A DNA stretch of 64,000 bases from JAIVGV01 sp032229975 (GCA_032229975.1 JAVXVG010000021.1:62001-126000); one strand, 5' to 3'. Positions 54,035 through 63,415 are shown, counted from the stretch's first letter. Translations and numbers: made by a program. The notes: a model not told the origin generated them from the letters alone.

Positions 54035-54859
54035 TTACTGGCTGACGAGCATGAGTCTTCCGTCGGGCAGACGGACGGCCGTGACGCTGCGCTCGTACAT
54101 GGGCTCGACCGGCGCGGCGTTGTTGGCGGCGGCGGCGCGCGCGAACGTCGAGACGGGCGCGAGGCGCGCGATTTCGGGATTGCGCATCAACGCGTATCGC
54201 TCGCCGATGCGACGCACGTACTCCTGCGTCTCGCTGTAGGGCGGGACGCCGTGATACTTATCGACCGCGCCTTCACCTGCGTTGTATCCGGCCAGCGCGA
54301 GTCGCACGTCACCATTGAAGCGGTCGAGTAAAAACCGGACGTAGCGCGCGCCGCCCTCGACGTTCTGCGCCGGATCAAAAATGTCGCGCACGCCGAAGCG
54401 CACGGCTGTCGCGGGCATGAGCTGCATGAGTCCGCGCGCGCCCTTGTTCGAGACCGCGAACTTCTTGAACGAAGACTCGCGATGCATGATCGAATAGAGC
54501 AGCACAGGATCGACCCCGTTGCGCCTGCCTGCATCGGAGATGAGCGCATCGATCTTCGCGTCGCCGGTCGTGAAGCCGTCGAGCGAGTTGGCGGCGGCCA
54601 TCGGCAGCGCGTCCGTCGCGTTATAAGTGTAAGAGGTGAGACGCACGCGCGGTGCGGAGCGCGCGAGTTCGGCGCGGTGCATCGCGGTCATGCGATAGCG
54701 CACGGGCGTCGGAGTAGGCGCGACGCTCACGCCGTTCTCGAAGTCGAAGTTGTCGAACGCCGTCGTCGTCGTGCGCGCGACCGCCTGCGCGTGTGCGTTA
54801 AAGGCGGATGCCGCGACGATGAACAGCGCGAATGCGACGAGGGGGAATAACTTTTTCAT
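54035..54859 (-). CDS. Lytic transglycosylase (SLT domain)
   Basis: A 274-residue secreted wall enzyme. The signal peptide (KKLFPLVAFALFIVAASAFNAHA) precedes an N-terminal stretch of about 100 residues and the SLT domain. In it ESSFKKFAVSNKGARGLMQLMPATA has the catalytic Glu and the typical ARGLMQLMPAT motif, and LALAGYNAGEGAVDKY and the ETQEYVRRI tail follow. It cleaves the glycan strand of peptidoglycan forming 1,6-anhydro ends. The ATG at 54859 is the signal-peptide start; the frame to 55060 is not used. It is divergent from a peptidoglycan-binding gene. Confidence 0.92.
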   Translation of the reverse strand: MKKLFPLVAFALFIVAASAFNAHAQAVARTTTTAFDNFDFENGVSVAPTPTPVRYRMTAMHRAELARSAPRVRLTSYTYNATDALPMAAANSLDGFTTGDAKIDALISDAGRRNGVDPVLLYSIMHRESSFKKFAVSNKGARGLMQLMPATAVRFGVRDIFDPAQNVEGGARYVRFLLDRFNGDVRLALAGYNAGEGAVDKYHGVPPYSETQEYVRRIGERYALMRNPEIARLAPVSTFARAAAANNAAPVEPMYERSVTAVRLPDGRLMLVSQ

Positions 54860-55297
54860 AACGCTTGTGGTGCGGAAGAGATCGCGAACTGAACGCGACG
54901 GCGCGCTGCTTGGATCGCATGTGAAGCGGACGGCCAAGAAGATCGCGCGTGCGCGCTGGGAACGACTTGCGACTTTAATGATCGATTGTGAGAGGTTGGC
55001 GGAGGCGTCCGTCGGATGTCTCCGTGCTTGGGGCGCGCTCACGTAAATCAAGGAGCGCACTTCGAGAGTATCACACGGCTCGGAGGGGCGGCAACAAGTT
55101 CGTTTTGAGGATCACGATGATAGTGAAAACTGAGTAAAAACGTGGGAAATTACCGGAAAAACAGGGCGCGCGGAGATTTTCGTCGCAAGGCTCTTGACTG
55201 TGGGTGTATGCTCTTCGCGCTTTACACACGGCGGCTTGCCTCAACAGTCGCCCACCACAGCGCCTCACGCGCTTAAAAAAACTGAAGGAGTCTCACC
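54860..55297. other. Divergent intergenic space
   Basis: 438 bp between the lytic transglycosylase and the peptidoglycan-binding gene. A stretch richer in A+T at about 55095-55205 probably contains promoters for one or both, but no well-spaced boxes were found. A ttgactgtgggtgtatgct is present near 55194 without matching spacing. Confidence 0.55.
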
Positions 55298-55690
55298 ATG
55301 AGAAAGCTAGTCCTCTCCGCTTTTGCGCTCACGCTCTTCACCTGCGTCGCACACGCGCAGAATACCAACTCTTCGACCGCGACCAAACAAGCGAACACGA
55401 ACGCGCGCCCTGCACGCAAGCACACTCCCGTCTTCCGCGCCAACAAAGATCAGATCAAGCAGGCGCAAACCATGCTCAAGCAGCGCACGTTCTACACGGG
55501 CGACGCCACGGGCCGTCTCGACGATGCGACGCGCGAAGGCTTGAAGAAGTACCAGCAAGCCGAGGGCTTGAAAGTGACCGGCACGCTCAACGCCTCGACC
55601 CTTGAGAAGATGCACATTCAGTTGACCGACAAGCAGAAGGAGACTTGGAAGCAGATACAGGCTGCGCAAACGAGCGCGAAGCCGAAGTAA
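55298..55690 (+). CDS. Secreted peptidoglycan-binding protein
   Basis: A 130-residue protein with a signal peptide (RKLVLSAFALTLFTCVAHA), a short linker and a peptidoglycan-binding type 1 domain (IKQAQTMLKQRTFYTGDATGRLDDATREGLKKYQQAEGLKVTGTL). The domain binds the wall and usually targets hydrolases. The ATG at 55298 has AAGGAG at good spacing. The neighbouring lytic transglycosylase, transcribed divergently, could use it as partner. Confidence 0.92.
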   Translation: MRKLVLSAFALTLFTCVAHAQNTNSSTATKQANTNARPARKHTPVFRANKDQIKQAQTMLKQRTFYTGDATGRLDDATREGLKKYQQAEGLKVTGTLNASTLEKMHIQLTDKQKETWKQIQAAQTSAKPK

Positions 55691-55710
55691 GCTCGAAGCA
55701 GAGTCAGTCA

Positions 55711-55760
55711 GAAAACAATGCGGGGCGGATCGTATCAACGATCCGCCCCGCATTGTTTTC
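55711..55760. terminator. Bidirectional terminator
   Basis: A perfect 22-bp stem (55711-55732 with 55739-55760) around a 6-nt loop lies between the convergent peptidoglycan-binding and alaS genes. The ends gaaaac and gttttc give T-rich tails on both strands. Confidence 0.93.
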
Positions 55761-55797
55761 CACAACGCGACAAAGTTTCGTCGCTGCTTGATCGAAC

Positions 55798-58671
55798 TCA
55801 ACCTGCGCCCTGCGTCAACAACTTCTCCACAACGCCATAACTCGCCGCGAGCGCATCCGCAAGTTTGTCGGGTTGTGAGCCGCCGCCCTCCGCCATGTCG
55901 GGCTTGCCGCCGCCGCGCCCGCCGACCATCGGCGCGAGTTCGCGTATCACCTGACCGGCAGGCACGCGCCCCTGCAAATCTTTCGACGTGCGGACGATGA
56001 TCGAAACTTTACCTTCATCGCGACGACCGAGCACGACGACGCCGGACTTCACGCGCGCGAGCAAAGTGTCCGACAACTGCCGCAAGCCATTCGCGTCCAG
56101 CTCGCTCGCCTCGCGAGCGAGCACTTGCACGCCCGCGACTTCTCGCGCGTCGTTTCCATTCGTGCCCGAAGGGCCACCCGCCCCGCTCGCGAGTCTTTGT
56201 TTCAACTGTTCAGCCTCACGACGCGCGCGCTTGAGTTCGTCTTGCAGACGCTCGACCGTCGCTGGCAGATCGCCGCGCGTCGCGCGCAAGTTCGACGCGA
56301 GTTGATCGACAACAGCCTCAGTCTCGCGGAAGCGCGTCAACGCATCCCACCCCGTGACGGCGCGTATGCGTCGCGTGCCTGAAGCGATTGACTCGTCGCT
56401 CGTGATCTTGAACAAGCCGATGTCGCCCGTCGAGCGCACGTGCGTGCCGCCGCACAACTCTTTCGAGAAGATTCCTTCCGCTCCCGGAACAGAAAGCACG
56501 CGCACCTTCTCCGCGTACTTCTCGCCGAAGAGGGCCATCGCTCCCGACTGCATCGCCTCTTCCAACGCGAGTTCCTCCGTCGCCACCTGTTCGTTACGCA
56601 GGATATGATAGTTCACCAGCCGCTCGACCTCGGCGATCTCATCGCGCGTCAGAGGCTGGTAATGCGTGAAGTCGAACCGCAGATAGTTCGGCGCGACGAC
56701 CGAGCCCGCCTGCTTGACGTGCGTTCCCAACACCTCACGCAACGCGGCGTGCATCAAGTGCGTCGCCGTATGATTGCGCCGCGTCGCATCGCGCTTCTCG
56801 ACATCAACGCGCGCAGAGACCGTATCGCCGACTTTCAAACTTCCTTTTTCGACTTTGACCTTGTGAACGATCAACCCCTGCGCGGGCGAATAAGTGTCCT
56901 CGACGACCGCGTATGCGCCTTCGCCGATAAAAACGCCCACGTCTCCGACCTGCCCGCCGCTCTCTGCATAGAACGGCGTGTGATTCAAGACGACTTCGCC
57001 CTCGTCGCCTTCATTCAACGATTTAACTTCGTCATCGCCTTTGATCAAAGAGACGATCTGCGAGTTCTCAACCGTCGTCGTCTCATAGCCCTTGAATTGA
57101 GACTTCGTATCATGGCGACGCGACAGAGCTACATAGACAGGTTTCGCAGTGGCTTTGCTCTCTGCCCTTTGATTTGTGCCTGCCTGTTGAAGCTCAGTCA
57201 ACGCAACATCAAATGCTTCATTGAAATCATTTTCGTCTATTTCAAGTCCACGTTCTTCGAGAGATATTCGAATCAAATCTCTCGGCGTTCCAAATGTGTC
57301 GTAGAGCCTTGCTAGGTCTTTAGCTATTGTCGAAAAGAATACCTTGTCAGTAATAGCCCCCTTTTCTTTTGCCATTCGTAAGAGACTTGGGAAATCTAGT
57401 GATTCACTTCTCACGATGTCTTCGAAGGCTCCAAGATTCCCCATACATAGCAGACTAGCTAAAGGGCGTTTCGTATTGTCTGACTCAAACAGGTCAGCCA
57501 ATTTTCTTAACCCAACCGTCATCGTTGCGCCGAAGCGTTCCTCCTCGAAGCGCACCATCTTCTCGATGAAGCCGCGTTGGGCTTCGAGTTCGGGGTAAGC
57601 CTCGTTCATCTGGTCGCAGACGAAGTTTGTGACCTCGTTGAAGAACAGGCCGTCGAAGCCGAGCGTGTGTCGCCCGTGGTAGATGGCGCGGCGCATGATC
57701 TTTCTCAGAACATAGTTGCGCCCTTCGTTGCCGGGTAGTATCCCGTCGGCGATGGAAAAGGCTGTCGAGCGCGCGTGGTCGGCGATGACGCGCATGGCGA
57801 AGCCTTCCTGCGTGTCGGCGTCGTAGTCGCGTCCGGCGAGTCGCGCAGTGAAGAGGACGATGTCTTTGAGGAGATCGGTTTCGTAGTTCGTCTTCACGCC
57901 TTGCAGGACGACGGTGAGGCGTTCGAGTCCCGCGCCCGTGTCAACCGAAGGCGCGGGCAGCGGTTCGAGCTTGTACTTACCCTTCTCGGTCTCGACGCGG
58001 TTGTACTGCATGAAGACGAGATTCCAAATCTCCATCGTCGTGTCGCCGGGGCCATTGACGAGATCGGCGCGATTAAAATTCGGGTCTTCGGGATGCTCGC
58101 CGAGGTAGTAGTTGATCTCGGAATTGGGTCCGCAGGGGCCGGTCTCGGCCATCTGCCAGAAGTTGTCTTTGCGTCCGAAGCGCAGGATGCGCTCAGGCTT
58201 TGCGCCGACTTCGATCCATAGCTTCTCAGCCTCTTCGTCCGCCGGAACTTCGTCGTCGCCGCCGAAGACTGTGAACCAGAGTCGTATAGGATCAAGCCCT
58301 AACTTTCCCTCTTCACGTTTGCCCGTGAGGAAGTCCCACGCGAACTGGATCGCCTCGCGCTTGAAGTAGTCGCCGAAGGAGAAGTTGCCGAGCATCTCGA
58401 AGAAGGTCTGGTGGCGCGCGGTCTTGCCCACCTCGTCCAAGTCGTTGTGCTTGCCGCCCGCACGGATGCACTTCTGCGACGAGCAGGCGCGCACGTAGTC
58501 GCGCTTCTCCAATCCGAGAAAGACATCTTTAAACTGATTCATTCCCGCGTTGGTGAACAGAAGCGTCGGATCGTTGGCGGGCAAGAGCGGGCTCGAACGG
58601 ACGCGCGTGTGCCCGCGCTGCTCGAAGTAGCGGAGGAAAGTTTCGCGGATTTCGTTGCCGGTCATTGTCAT
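55798..58671 (-). CDS. alaS: Alanyl-tRNA synthetase
   Basis: A 957-residue class II synthetase that charges tRNA-Ala and edits misacylated Ser and Gly. The catalytic N-terminus (MTGNEIRETFLRYFEQRGHTRV), the editing-domain motif HTATHLMHA and the CGGTHVRSTGD zinc site are present, and the C-Ala domain ends normally. It is longer than Escherichia coli AlaS (876). A part of the extra length lies near residues 380-430, in a patch of A/T-ending codons about 57140-57525, where the rest of the gene is GC-rich. RecX and TruB genes lie downstream in the window order. Confidence 0.96.
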   Translation of the reverse strand: MTMTGNEIRETFLRYFEQRGHTRVRSSPLLPANDPTLLFTNAGMNQFKDVFLGLEKRDYVRACSSQKCIRAGGKHNDLDEVGKTARHQTFFEMLGNFSFGDYFKREAIQFAWDFLTGKREEGKLGLDPIRLWFTVFGGDDEVPADEEAEKLWIEVGAKPERILRFGRKDNFWQMAETGPCGPNSEINYYLGEHPEDPNFNRADLVNGPGDTTMEIWNLVFMQYNRVETEKGKYKLEPLPAPSVDTGAGLERLTVVLQGVKTNYETDLLKDIVLFTARLAGRDYDADTQEGFAMRVIADHARSTAFSIADGILPGNEGRNYVLRKIMRRAIYHGRHTLGFDGLFFNEVTNFVCDQMNEAYPELEAQRGFIEKMVRFEEERFGATMTVGLRKLADLFESDNTKRPLASLLCMGNLGAFEDIVRSESLDFPSLLRMAKEKGAITDKVFFSTIAKDLARLYDTFGTPRDLIRISLEERGLEIDENDFNEAFDVALTELQQAGTNQRAESKATAKPVYVALSRRHDTKSQFKGYETTTVENSQIVSLIKGDDEVKSLNEGDEGEVVLNHTPFYAESGGQVGDVGVFIGEGAYAVVEDTYSPAQGLIVHKVKVEKGSLKVGDTVSARVDVEKRDATRRNHTATHLMHAALREVLGTHVKQAGSVVAPNYLRFDFTHYQPLTRDEIAEVERLVNYHILRNEQVATEELALEEAMQSGAMALFGEKYAEKVRVLSVPGAEGIFSKELCGGTHVRSTGDIGLFKITSDESIASGTRRIRAVTGWDALTRFRETEAVVDQLASNLRATRGDLPATVERLQDELKRARREAEQLKQRLASGAGGPSGTNGNDAREVAGVQVLAREASELDANGLRQLSDTLLARVKSGVVVLGRRDEGKVSIIVRTSKDLQGRVPAGQVIRELAPMVGGRGGGKPDMAEGGGSQPDKLADALAASYGVVEKLLTQGAG
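57140..57525. other. A+T-rich patch inside alaS
   Basis: The segment uses A/T-ending codons and has clearly lower G+C than the rest of alaS. It encodes roughly residues 380-510, joining the catalytic or tRNA-recognition part and the editing part, and includes extra residues relative to Escherichia coli AlaS (near ESDNTKRPLASLLC). The frame is preserved through both edges. Recombination with a lower-GC donor or rapid local mutation could explain it. Confidence 0.6.
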
Positions 58672-58788
58672 AGTTGCACCACTCGGCGAGACCGGCGGTT
58701 TTCACGCGGCTCGCGATAAAAGAGAAGTCTAACACGCGCGTTGTTGCGGGATGAAACGCCGAGACTTGCGTGGTGGGTTGCGCTGCGG

Positions 58789-59403
58789 TCAGTCGGGGGC
58801 GGGCGCGTCCGACTCGTCTTCATCAAGCGGCGCGGAGGAGAGGGCGCGGACTTTGTTGATGATGAGATCGTAGGAGAAGCCGCGACGCAGGAGATGATCG
58901 AAGAGACTTTTCGTTTCCTGTCGCGTCTGCGGGCGACCGCGCAGGCGGACGCGCTTCGAGATCGCTTCGTCGATCAGAGTGTCTTCGGGTGTCTCCTCGA
59001 AAACTTTTTCGAGCGTCTCGGCGGCGAGGTCTTTGTCGATCTTCTTCGTCTTGAGATCGCGCGCGAGACGCTGGCGACCGACGGGCTTCTGGCGCACGCG
59101 CGCCTGCGCGAACGAGAGCGCGAACTGCTCGTCGTCGAGATAGCCATACTCGCTCAGTTTCTTGATCGCGTAGTCGATTGCCTCTCCGGTCGCGGACTCT
59201 TTCTCGGCGAGTCGCTCGCGCAGCTCGGCGATGGAGCGCGGCTTGGCGGCGAGGAGTTTGACGGCGCGTTGCAGCGTGCGCGCTCTCGACTTCTCCGGAT
59301 CGATGGCGCGACGCGGTTTCGCTTCTTCGGGCTCGCGCAGTTGGCGGTCGTTGGGGCCTGTGCGGGGCTTGAACTTCGGTCGCTGTTTTCGTTTGCCGAA
59401 CAT
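58789..59403 (-). CDS. recX: Regulatory protein RecX
   Basis: A 204-residue helical protein of the RecX family, which inhibits RecA filament formation. The N-terminus is basic (MFGKRKQRPKFKPRTGPND), followed by the helical triplets ALKLLAAKPRSIAELRERLAEK, YGYLDDEQFALSFAQARVRQKP and RGFSYDLIINKVRAL. The recA gene is not in the window. The ATG at 59403 begins the basic N-terminus; the longer frame to 59469 runs into intergenic DNA. It is upstream of alaS on the same strand. Confidence 0.9.
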   Translation of the reverse strand: MFGKRKQRPKFKPRTGPNDRQLREPEEAKPRRAIDPEKSRARTLQRAVKLLAAKPRSIAELRERLAEKESATGEAIDYAIKKLSEYGYLDDEQFALSFAQARVRQKPVGRQRLARDLKTKKIDKDLAAETLEKVFEETPEDTLIDEAISKRVRLRGRPQTRQETKSLFDHLLRRGFSYDLIINKVRALSSAPLDEDESDAPAPD

Positions 59404-59506
59404 TGAGTTTCCGTTTACTTGTTTCGCGTTTAAGATTAACGCGAGGCAGACGAAAATCAAAAATCGCAAAATGAACTTTCAGAGATCACAAGACGAAAAT
59501 TCTTAA

Positions 59507-60439
59507 ATGGACGGCGTCATCATCATCGACAAGCCCGAGGGCTGGACTTCGCACGACGTTGTCGCGCGCGCGCGCCGCATCTTGCGTGAGCGGAGGATCG
59601 GTCACACGGGCACGCTCGATCCGTTTGCAACGGGTGTGCTCGTCCTTCTCGTCGGTCGCGCAACAAGGCTCGCGCAGTTTTTATCCGGCGCAGAGAAGGA
59701 GTATGAGGCGCGTGTGCGACTCGGCTATGCGACGGAGACAGGTGATCGCGAAGGCGCGCGGCGCGGCGAGGTAGCGGCGTGTGCTGATTGGAGCGCAAGT
59801 GAGATTGAAGAGGCGTTGAGACCTTTGCGCGGTGAGATCGGACAGGCGCCGCCGATGTATTCGGCGAAGAAAGTTAAGGGCCAGAAGCTGTACGAGCTGG
59901 CCCGTCGCGGCGTCCGAGTAGAGCGCGAGGCTGTGCGCGTGAGGATCGGTGAGTTAGAAGTCATCGGAAAGGATGACGCGTTGCTGCATCGCAAAGACGA
60001 CGGGACGTGCGAGCTGTCGATCCGCGTCGTCTGCTCGGCGGGGACTTACGTGCGCGTGCTGGCGGAATCTATTGGCGAAGGTTTGGGCGTGGGCGCGCAC
60101 CTCTCGGAGTTGCGGCGCACGCGCGCGGGCGCATTCTTGCTCAAGCAGAGTGTGAGTCTGGATCGGTTGAATGAGTTGTTTGAAGGCGGCGCGTTGGCGG
60201 AAGTTTTGATCGACATGAATGCTGCGCTCTCGGAGCTACAGGCGATGCATCTCACGGCTGACGAGGCGCGCAGGGTGCGGCACGGCGCGGCTGTCGTCGC
60301 ACGGCGCGATGCTTCGTCGCGGTGGCCGGATGGCGCGCACGTGAGGATGTGCGACGGGTCGGGCCAGCTGCTCGCGGTCGGCATCTATGAACGCGAGCGC
60401 GGAGTCTTGCAGCCGCGCGTGACGCTCGTCGAAGGATGA
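59507..60439 (+). CDS. truB: tRNA pseudouridine-55 synthase TruB
   Basis: A 310-residue enzyme making pseudouridine 55 in the T-loop of tRNA. MDGVIIIDKPEGWTSHDVV and HTGTLDPFATGVLVLLVG with the catalytic Asp are intact, followed by EYEARVRLGYATETGDREG and the C-terminal PUA-like end. The length is normal for the family. It is divergent from recX, and its stop is followed by the leader of the PrkA gene on the same strand. Confidence 0.96.
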   Translation: MDGVIIIDKPEGWTSHDVVARARRILRERRIGHTGTLDPFATGVLVLLVGRATRLAQFLSGAEKEYEARVRLGYATETGDREGARRGEVAACADWSASEIEEALRPLRGEIGQAPPMYSAKKVKGQKLYELARRGVRVEREAVRVRIGELEVIGKDDALLHRKDDGTCELSIRVVCSAGTYVRVLAESIGEGLGVGAHLSELRRTRAGAFLLKQSVSLDRLNELFEGGALAEVLIDMNAALSELQAMHLTADEARRVRHGAAVVARRDASSRWPDGAHVRMCDGSGQLLAVGIYERERGVLQPRVTLVEG

Positions 60440-60822
60440 CGCGTGCTGAAGAAATAAAGCGTTGATTTTCGTCCGTCGTTCGTGTGTTATAATCGGTCTC
60501 AAAGCAGGGGAGCGGGCGTTGCTTCCAGCAGTCACACCGCGAGCCGTCGCTTTCGAGGTTTGAAAGTTCCGAGACACGTTCGGGAGTCGAACGAAGACTC
60601 GACGGCATCAGTCAGACGCTACTATGGAGCGCGCAACGCGCCCTGACCGACGCCATCGAGACTATCACCGAACGACGAGAAGCGGCGATCTGTTCACGTC
60701 GGTCGCTTGGAAGACGGACGCGAGCCGACCGGCCCGACGACCACACAACAAACAAGACAGGGCGTGAACTTTCCCCACGCCGTCCAACGCGCGCGCAAGG
60801 CTCGACGAGAGGTTTAAGAGCG
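60440..60822 (+). other. Long leader of the PrkA gene
   Basis: 383 bp between truB and prkA. A perfect -10 box TATAAT lies at 60488-60493; the best -35 match upstream (TTGATT with a 20-bp spacer or TTTTCG at 16) is poor. If used, the leader would be about 320 nt long. It contains short hairpins (for example gcgcgcaacgcgcc at about 60633) but no matching riboswitch. Confidence 0.5.
60488..60493 (+). promoter_or_regulatory. -10 box of the PrkA gene
   Basis: TATAAT, a perfect consensus -10 hexamer, 330 bp upstream of the prkA ATG. The -35 region is weak, which fits an activator-dependent or alternative-sigma promoter, though this cannot be decided from sequence. Confidence 0.5.
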
Positions 60823-62763
60823 ATGCACGAAGAACAGGATGGCAACAAGCGTTTCGACATCAGCGAGCGTTTAGAAAACCTGCGCCATGAGCGCGAGGCT
60901 CTGCGCTGGGAAGGCAGTTTCCGCGACTACTTCGAGCTGGTCACACAAAACCCGCGCCTCGCCGAACTCTCACACGCGCGCGTCAACGACATGATCCACG
61001 CCGCCGGCGTCGATAAGTTGAACGAAGGCACGCGCGACGAAACGCCACACTACAACTTCTTCGCTGCGGAGTTGTTCGGCATTGAGGAGCCGCTCGCGCG
61101 CATCGTCGAATACTTCAAGAGTGCAGCGCAGCGTCTGGAAGTGCGCAAGCGCATACTGCTTTTGATGGGGCCTGTTGGCGGTGGCAAGTCAACCATCGTG
61201 ACGATGCTCAAGCGCGGGCTTGAAGAGTACACACGCGCGGACGCGGGCGCGGTCTATGCGATCAAAGACTGCCCGATGCACGAAGAGCCCTTGCATCTCA
61301 TCCCGCAGGAGCTACGCGCCGAGATCGAAAAACATTACGGCATCTACATCGAAGGCGACCTCTGCCCGCAGTGTCGCTACGCGCTCGAACACACTTATCA
61401 CGGGCGACACGAAGACGTGCGAGTCCAACGGATGCTCTTCTCCGAGAAGGAGCGCGTCGGCATCGGAACCTTCACGCCTAGCGATCCGAAATCACAAGAC
61501 ATTACTGAACTAACAGGTTCAATCGATCTCTCGACCATCGGCGAGGTCGGCGTCGAGAGCGATCCGCGTGCATATCGTTTCGACGGCGAGTTGAACATTG
61601 CCAACCGGGGCATCATGGAGTTCGTCGAGATGTTGAAGGTTGACGAGAAGTTTTTGTACTCGCTCCTCACGCTCTCGCAGGAGCAGAACATCAAGACGGG
61701 CCGCTTCGCGATGATCTATGCCGACGAAGTGATCCTCTCGCACACGAACGAGAACGAGTACATCTCGTTTGCGGGCAACCGCAAGAGCGAGGCTCTACAG
61801 GATCGACTCATCCTCGTGCGCGTGCCCTACAATTTGCGCGTCTCGCAGGAGGAGCGAATCTACGACAAGCTCTTGAAGCAGTCGGAGGCCCTCAGAAACG
61901 TTCACATCGCGCCGAACACTCTGCGAGTCGCCGCGATGTTCGCCGTGTTGACACGTTTGGAAGACCCGAAGCGCGCCAACGTCGATCTCGTCAAGAAGAT
62001 GAAGCTCTACGACGGCGAGGACGTGGAAGGCTACAAGTCGAAGGACGTGCGCGAGCTAAAAGAAGAGACCGTGCGCGAGGGCATGGACGGCATCAGCCCT
62101 CGCTACATCATCAATCGTCTCTCGTCCGCGCTCGTGCGCGACGGCGTGACGTGCATCAACCCGATTGACGCGCTACGCACGATCAAGAGCGGCTTCGAGC
62201 AGCACACAGGCATCAACGCCGAGCAGCGCGAGCGTTATCTGAATCTCATCTCGTCGGCGCGCAAGGAGTACGACGAGTTGGCGAAGATCGAGGTGCAGCG
62301 TGCCTTCGTCTATTCGTTCGAGGAGATGGCCCGCACGATCTGCAACAACTATCTGGACAACGTCGAGGCTTACTGCAACAAGGAGCGGATGAAAGACCCC
62401 ATCACCGAAGAGGAGGTGGAGCCCGACGAGCAGTTGATGCGATCCATCGAGGAGCAGATCGGAGTCAGTGAGAATGCGAAGAACACTTTCCGGCAGGAGA
62501 TACTGATCCGCATCTCGTCCTACGCGCGCAAAGGTAAGCAGTTCGAGTACAACTCGCACGAGCGTCTGAAGGAAGCCATCGAAAAGAAAATCTTCGCGGA
62601 CTTGAAAGACGTGGTGAAGATCACGACCTCGTCGAAGACGCCCGATCCCGATCAAACGCGCCGCATCAACGATGTCGTGGATCGACTCGTGCGCGATCAC
62701 GGCTACTGCCCCGTCTGCGCTAACGAACTTTTAACTTACGTCGGCACCCTGCTCTCTCGCTGA
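60823..62763 (+). CDS. prkA: PrkA-type AAA+ serine protein kinase
   Basis: A 646-residue protein. The N-terminal AAA+ core has the Walker A motif GPVGGGKST at residues 116-124 and FAMIYADEVILSHTNENEY as the sensor segment. The C-terminal kinase-like part ends in CPVCANELL, a zinc-like CxxC pair. PrkA proteins are linked to stress, stationary phase and sporulation signalling. The usual partners in other bacteria, a DUF444 (YeaH) gene and a SpoVR gene, are not next to it here. A coiled-coil paralogue gene and an alpha/beta hydrolase follow. The start at 60823 follows a purine-rich gagagg. Confidence 0.95.
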   Translation: MHEEQDGNKRFDISERLENLRHEREALRWEGSFRDYFELVTQNPRLAELSHARVNDMIHAAGVDKLNEGTRDETPHYNFFAAELFGIEEPLARIVEYFKSAAQRLEVRKRILLLMGPVGGGKSTIVTMLKRGLEEYTRADAGAVYAIKDCPMHEEPLHLIPQELRAEIEKHYGIYIEGDLCPQCRYALEHTYHGRHEDVRVQRMLFSEKERVGIGTFTPSDPKSQDITELTGSIDLSTIGEVGVESDPRAYRFDGELNIANRGIMEFVEMLKVDEKFLYSLLTLSQEQNIKTGRFAMIYADEVILSHTNENEYISFAGNRKSEALQDRLILVRVPYNLRVSQEERIYDKLLKQSEALRNVHIAPNTLRVAAMFAVLTRLEDPKRANVDLVKKMKLYDGEDVEGYKSKDVRELKEETVREGMDGISPRYIINRLSSALVRDGVTCINPIDALRTIKSGFEQHTGINAEQRERYLNLISSARKEYDELAKIEVQRAFVYSFEEMARTICNNYLDNVEAYCNKERMKDPITEEEVEPDEQLMRSIEEQIGVSENAKNTFRQEILIRISSYARKGKQFEYNSHERLKEAIEKKIFADLKDVVKITTSSKTPDPDQTRRINDVVDRLVRDHGYCPVCANELLTYVGTLLSR

Positions 62764-62803
62764 CGGCAGGCGATGCGCCGCTTTAGAGATAAGCGATAGT
62801 GAG

Positions 62804-62838
62804 GACGCCCGCCCTTTTAGTGATAAGGTGCGGGCGTC
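62804..62838 (+). terminator. Terminator after prkA
   Basis: Arms gacgcccgc and gcgggcgtc form a 9-bp stem around an 18-nt loop that contains ccttttagtgataag. It stands 40 nt after the stop codon and 40 nt before the coiled-coil gene. Confidence 0.7.
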
Positions 62839-62880
62839 TGACCTTAAGACATAAGAGACATAAGAAAGGAGTCCGAAGCG

Positions 62881-63378
62881 ATGGGCGACGAGGACAGTGA
62901 TTTAGAAAAATGGCGTAAAGAGAACGCAATACCCAGTGAGGAGATGCAGCGCTTGCATTCGCCAGAACTTCGTATGCTTGATCTCGTTGAGAGGCTGACG
63001 ACGCGCGTAGAGACGAATGAAGAACATACCAAACACAGGGCGGAAGAGACTCTGCGAAACATTGAGTTCATCATTCAGCAGCAAGCGCAATTCACCGCCG
63101 ACATGCAACGGATGCGCGAGGCGCAGGAGAGCGCCGAGAAAAGGTGGGAGCGCTCCGAGCAGAGGTGGGAACGGACGGAGGAGAGTATCCGCGCGCTGCT
63201 CACCATAGCCGAAATCCACGACGCGGAGATAAAGGCGTTGGCGGAGACGCAAGCTGAGGCGCAGTCGCGGACTGACAGGCAGATGTCGGAGACCGATGTA
63301 CGTTTGAACGCGCTGGTCAACGTCATCGAACGAGTGATCGGCGAGCGACGCAACGGCGGCGGTGGGAATGCAGGCTAG
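62881..63378 (+). CDS. Coiled-coil ruler protein, paralogue of 5745-6206
   Basis: A 165-residue protein. A 50-residue N-terminal stretch precedes TLRNIEFIIQQQAQFTADMQRM, then a charged coiled coil with inner repeats (RWERSEQRWERTEES), and the end TDVRLNALVNVIERVIGERRNG. The helix IEFIIQQQAQ and the ending DxRLxxLVxVxERxxxERR match the paralogue in the M16 operon, while the coil between is different in sequence and length. The family is common in acidobacteria and cyanobacteria with unknown function. It starts 118 bp after prkA and 38 bp before the alpha/beta hydrolase. Confidence 0.8.
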   Translation: MGDEDSDLEKWRKENAIPSEEMQRLHSPELRMLDLVERLTTRVETNEEHTKHRAEETLRNIEFIIQQQAQFTADMQRMREAQESAEKRWERSEQRWERTEESIRALLTIAEIHDAEIKALAETQAEAQSRTDRQMSETDVRLNALVNVIERVIGERRNGGGGNAG

Positions 63379-63415
63379 ATCAAAGTTTTCTGACGCTGGA
63401 AAACTATCCCGGTTA

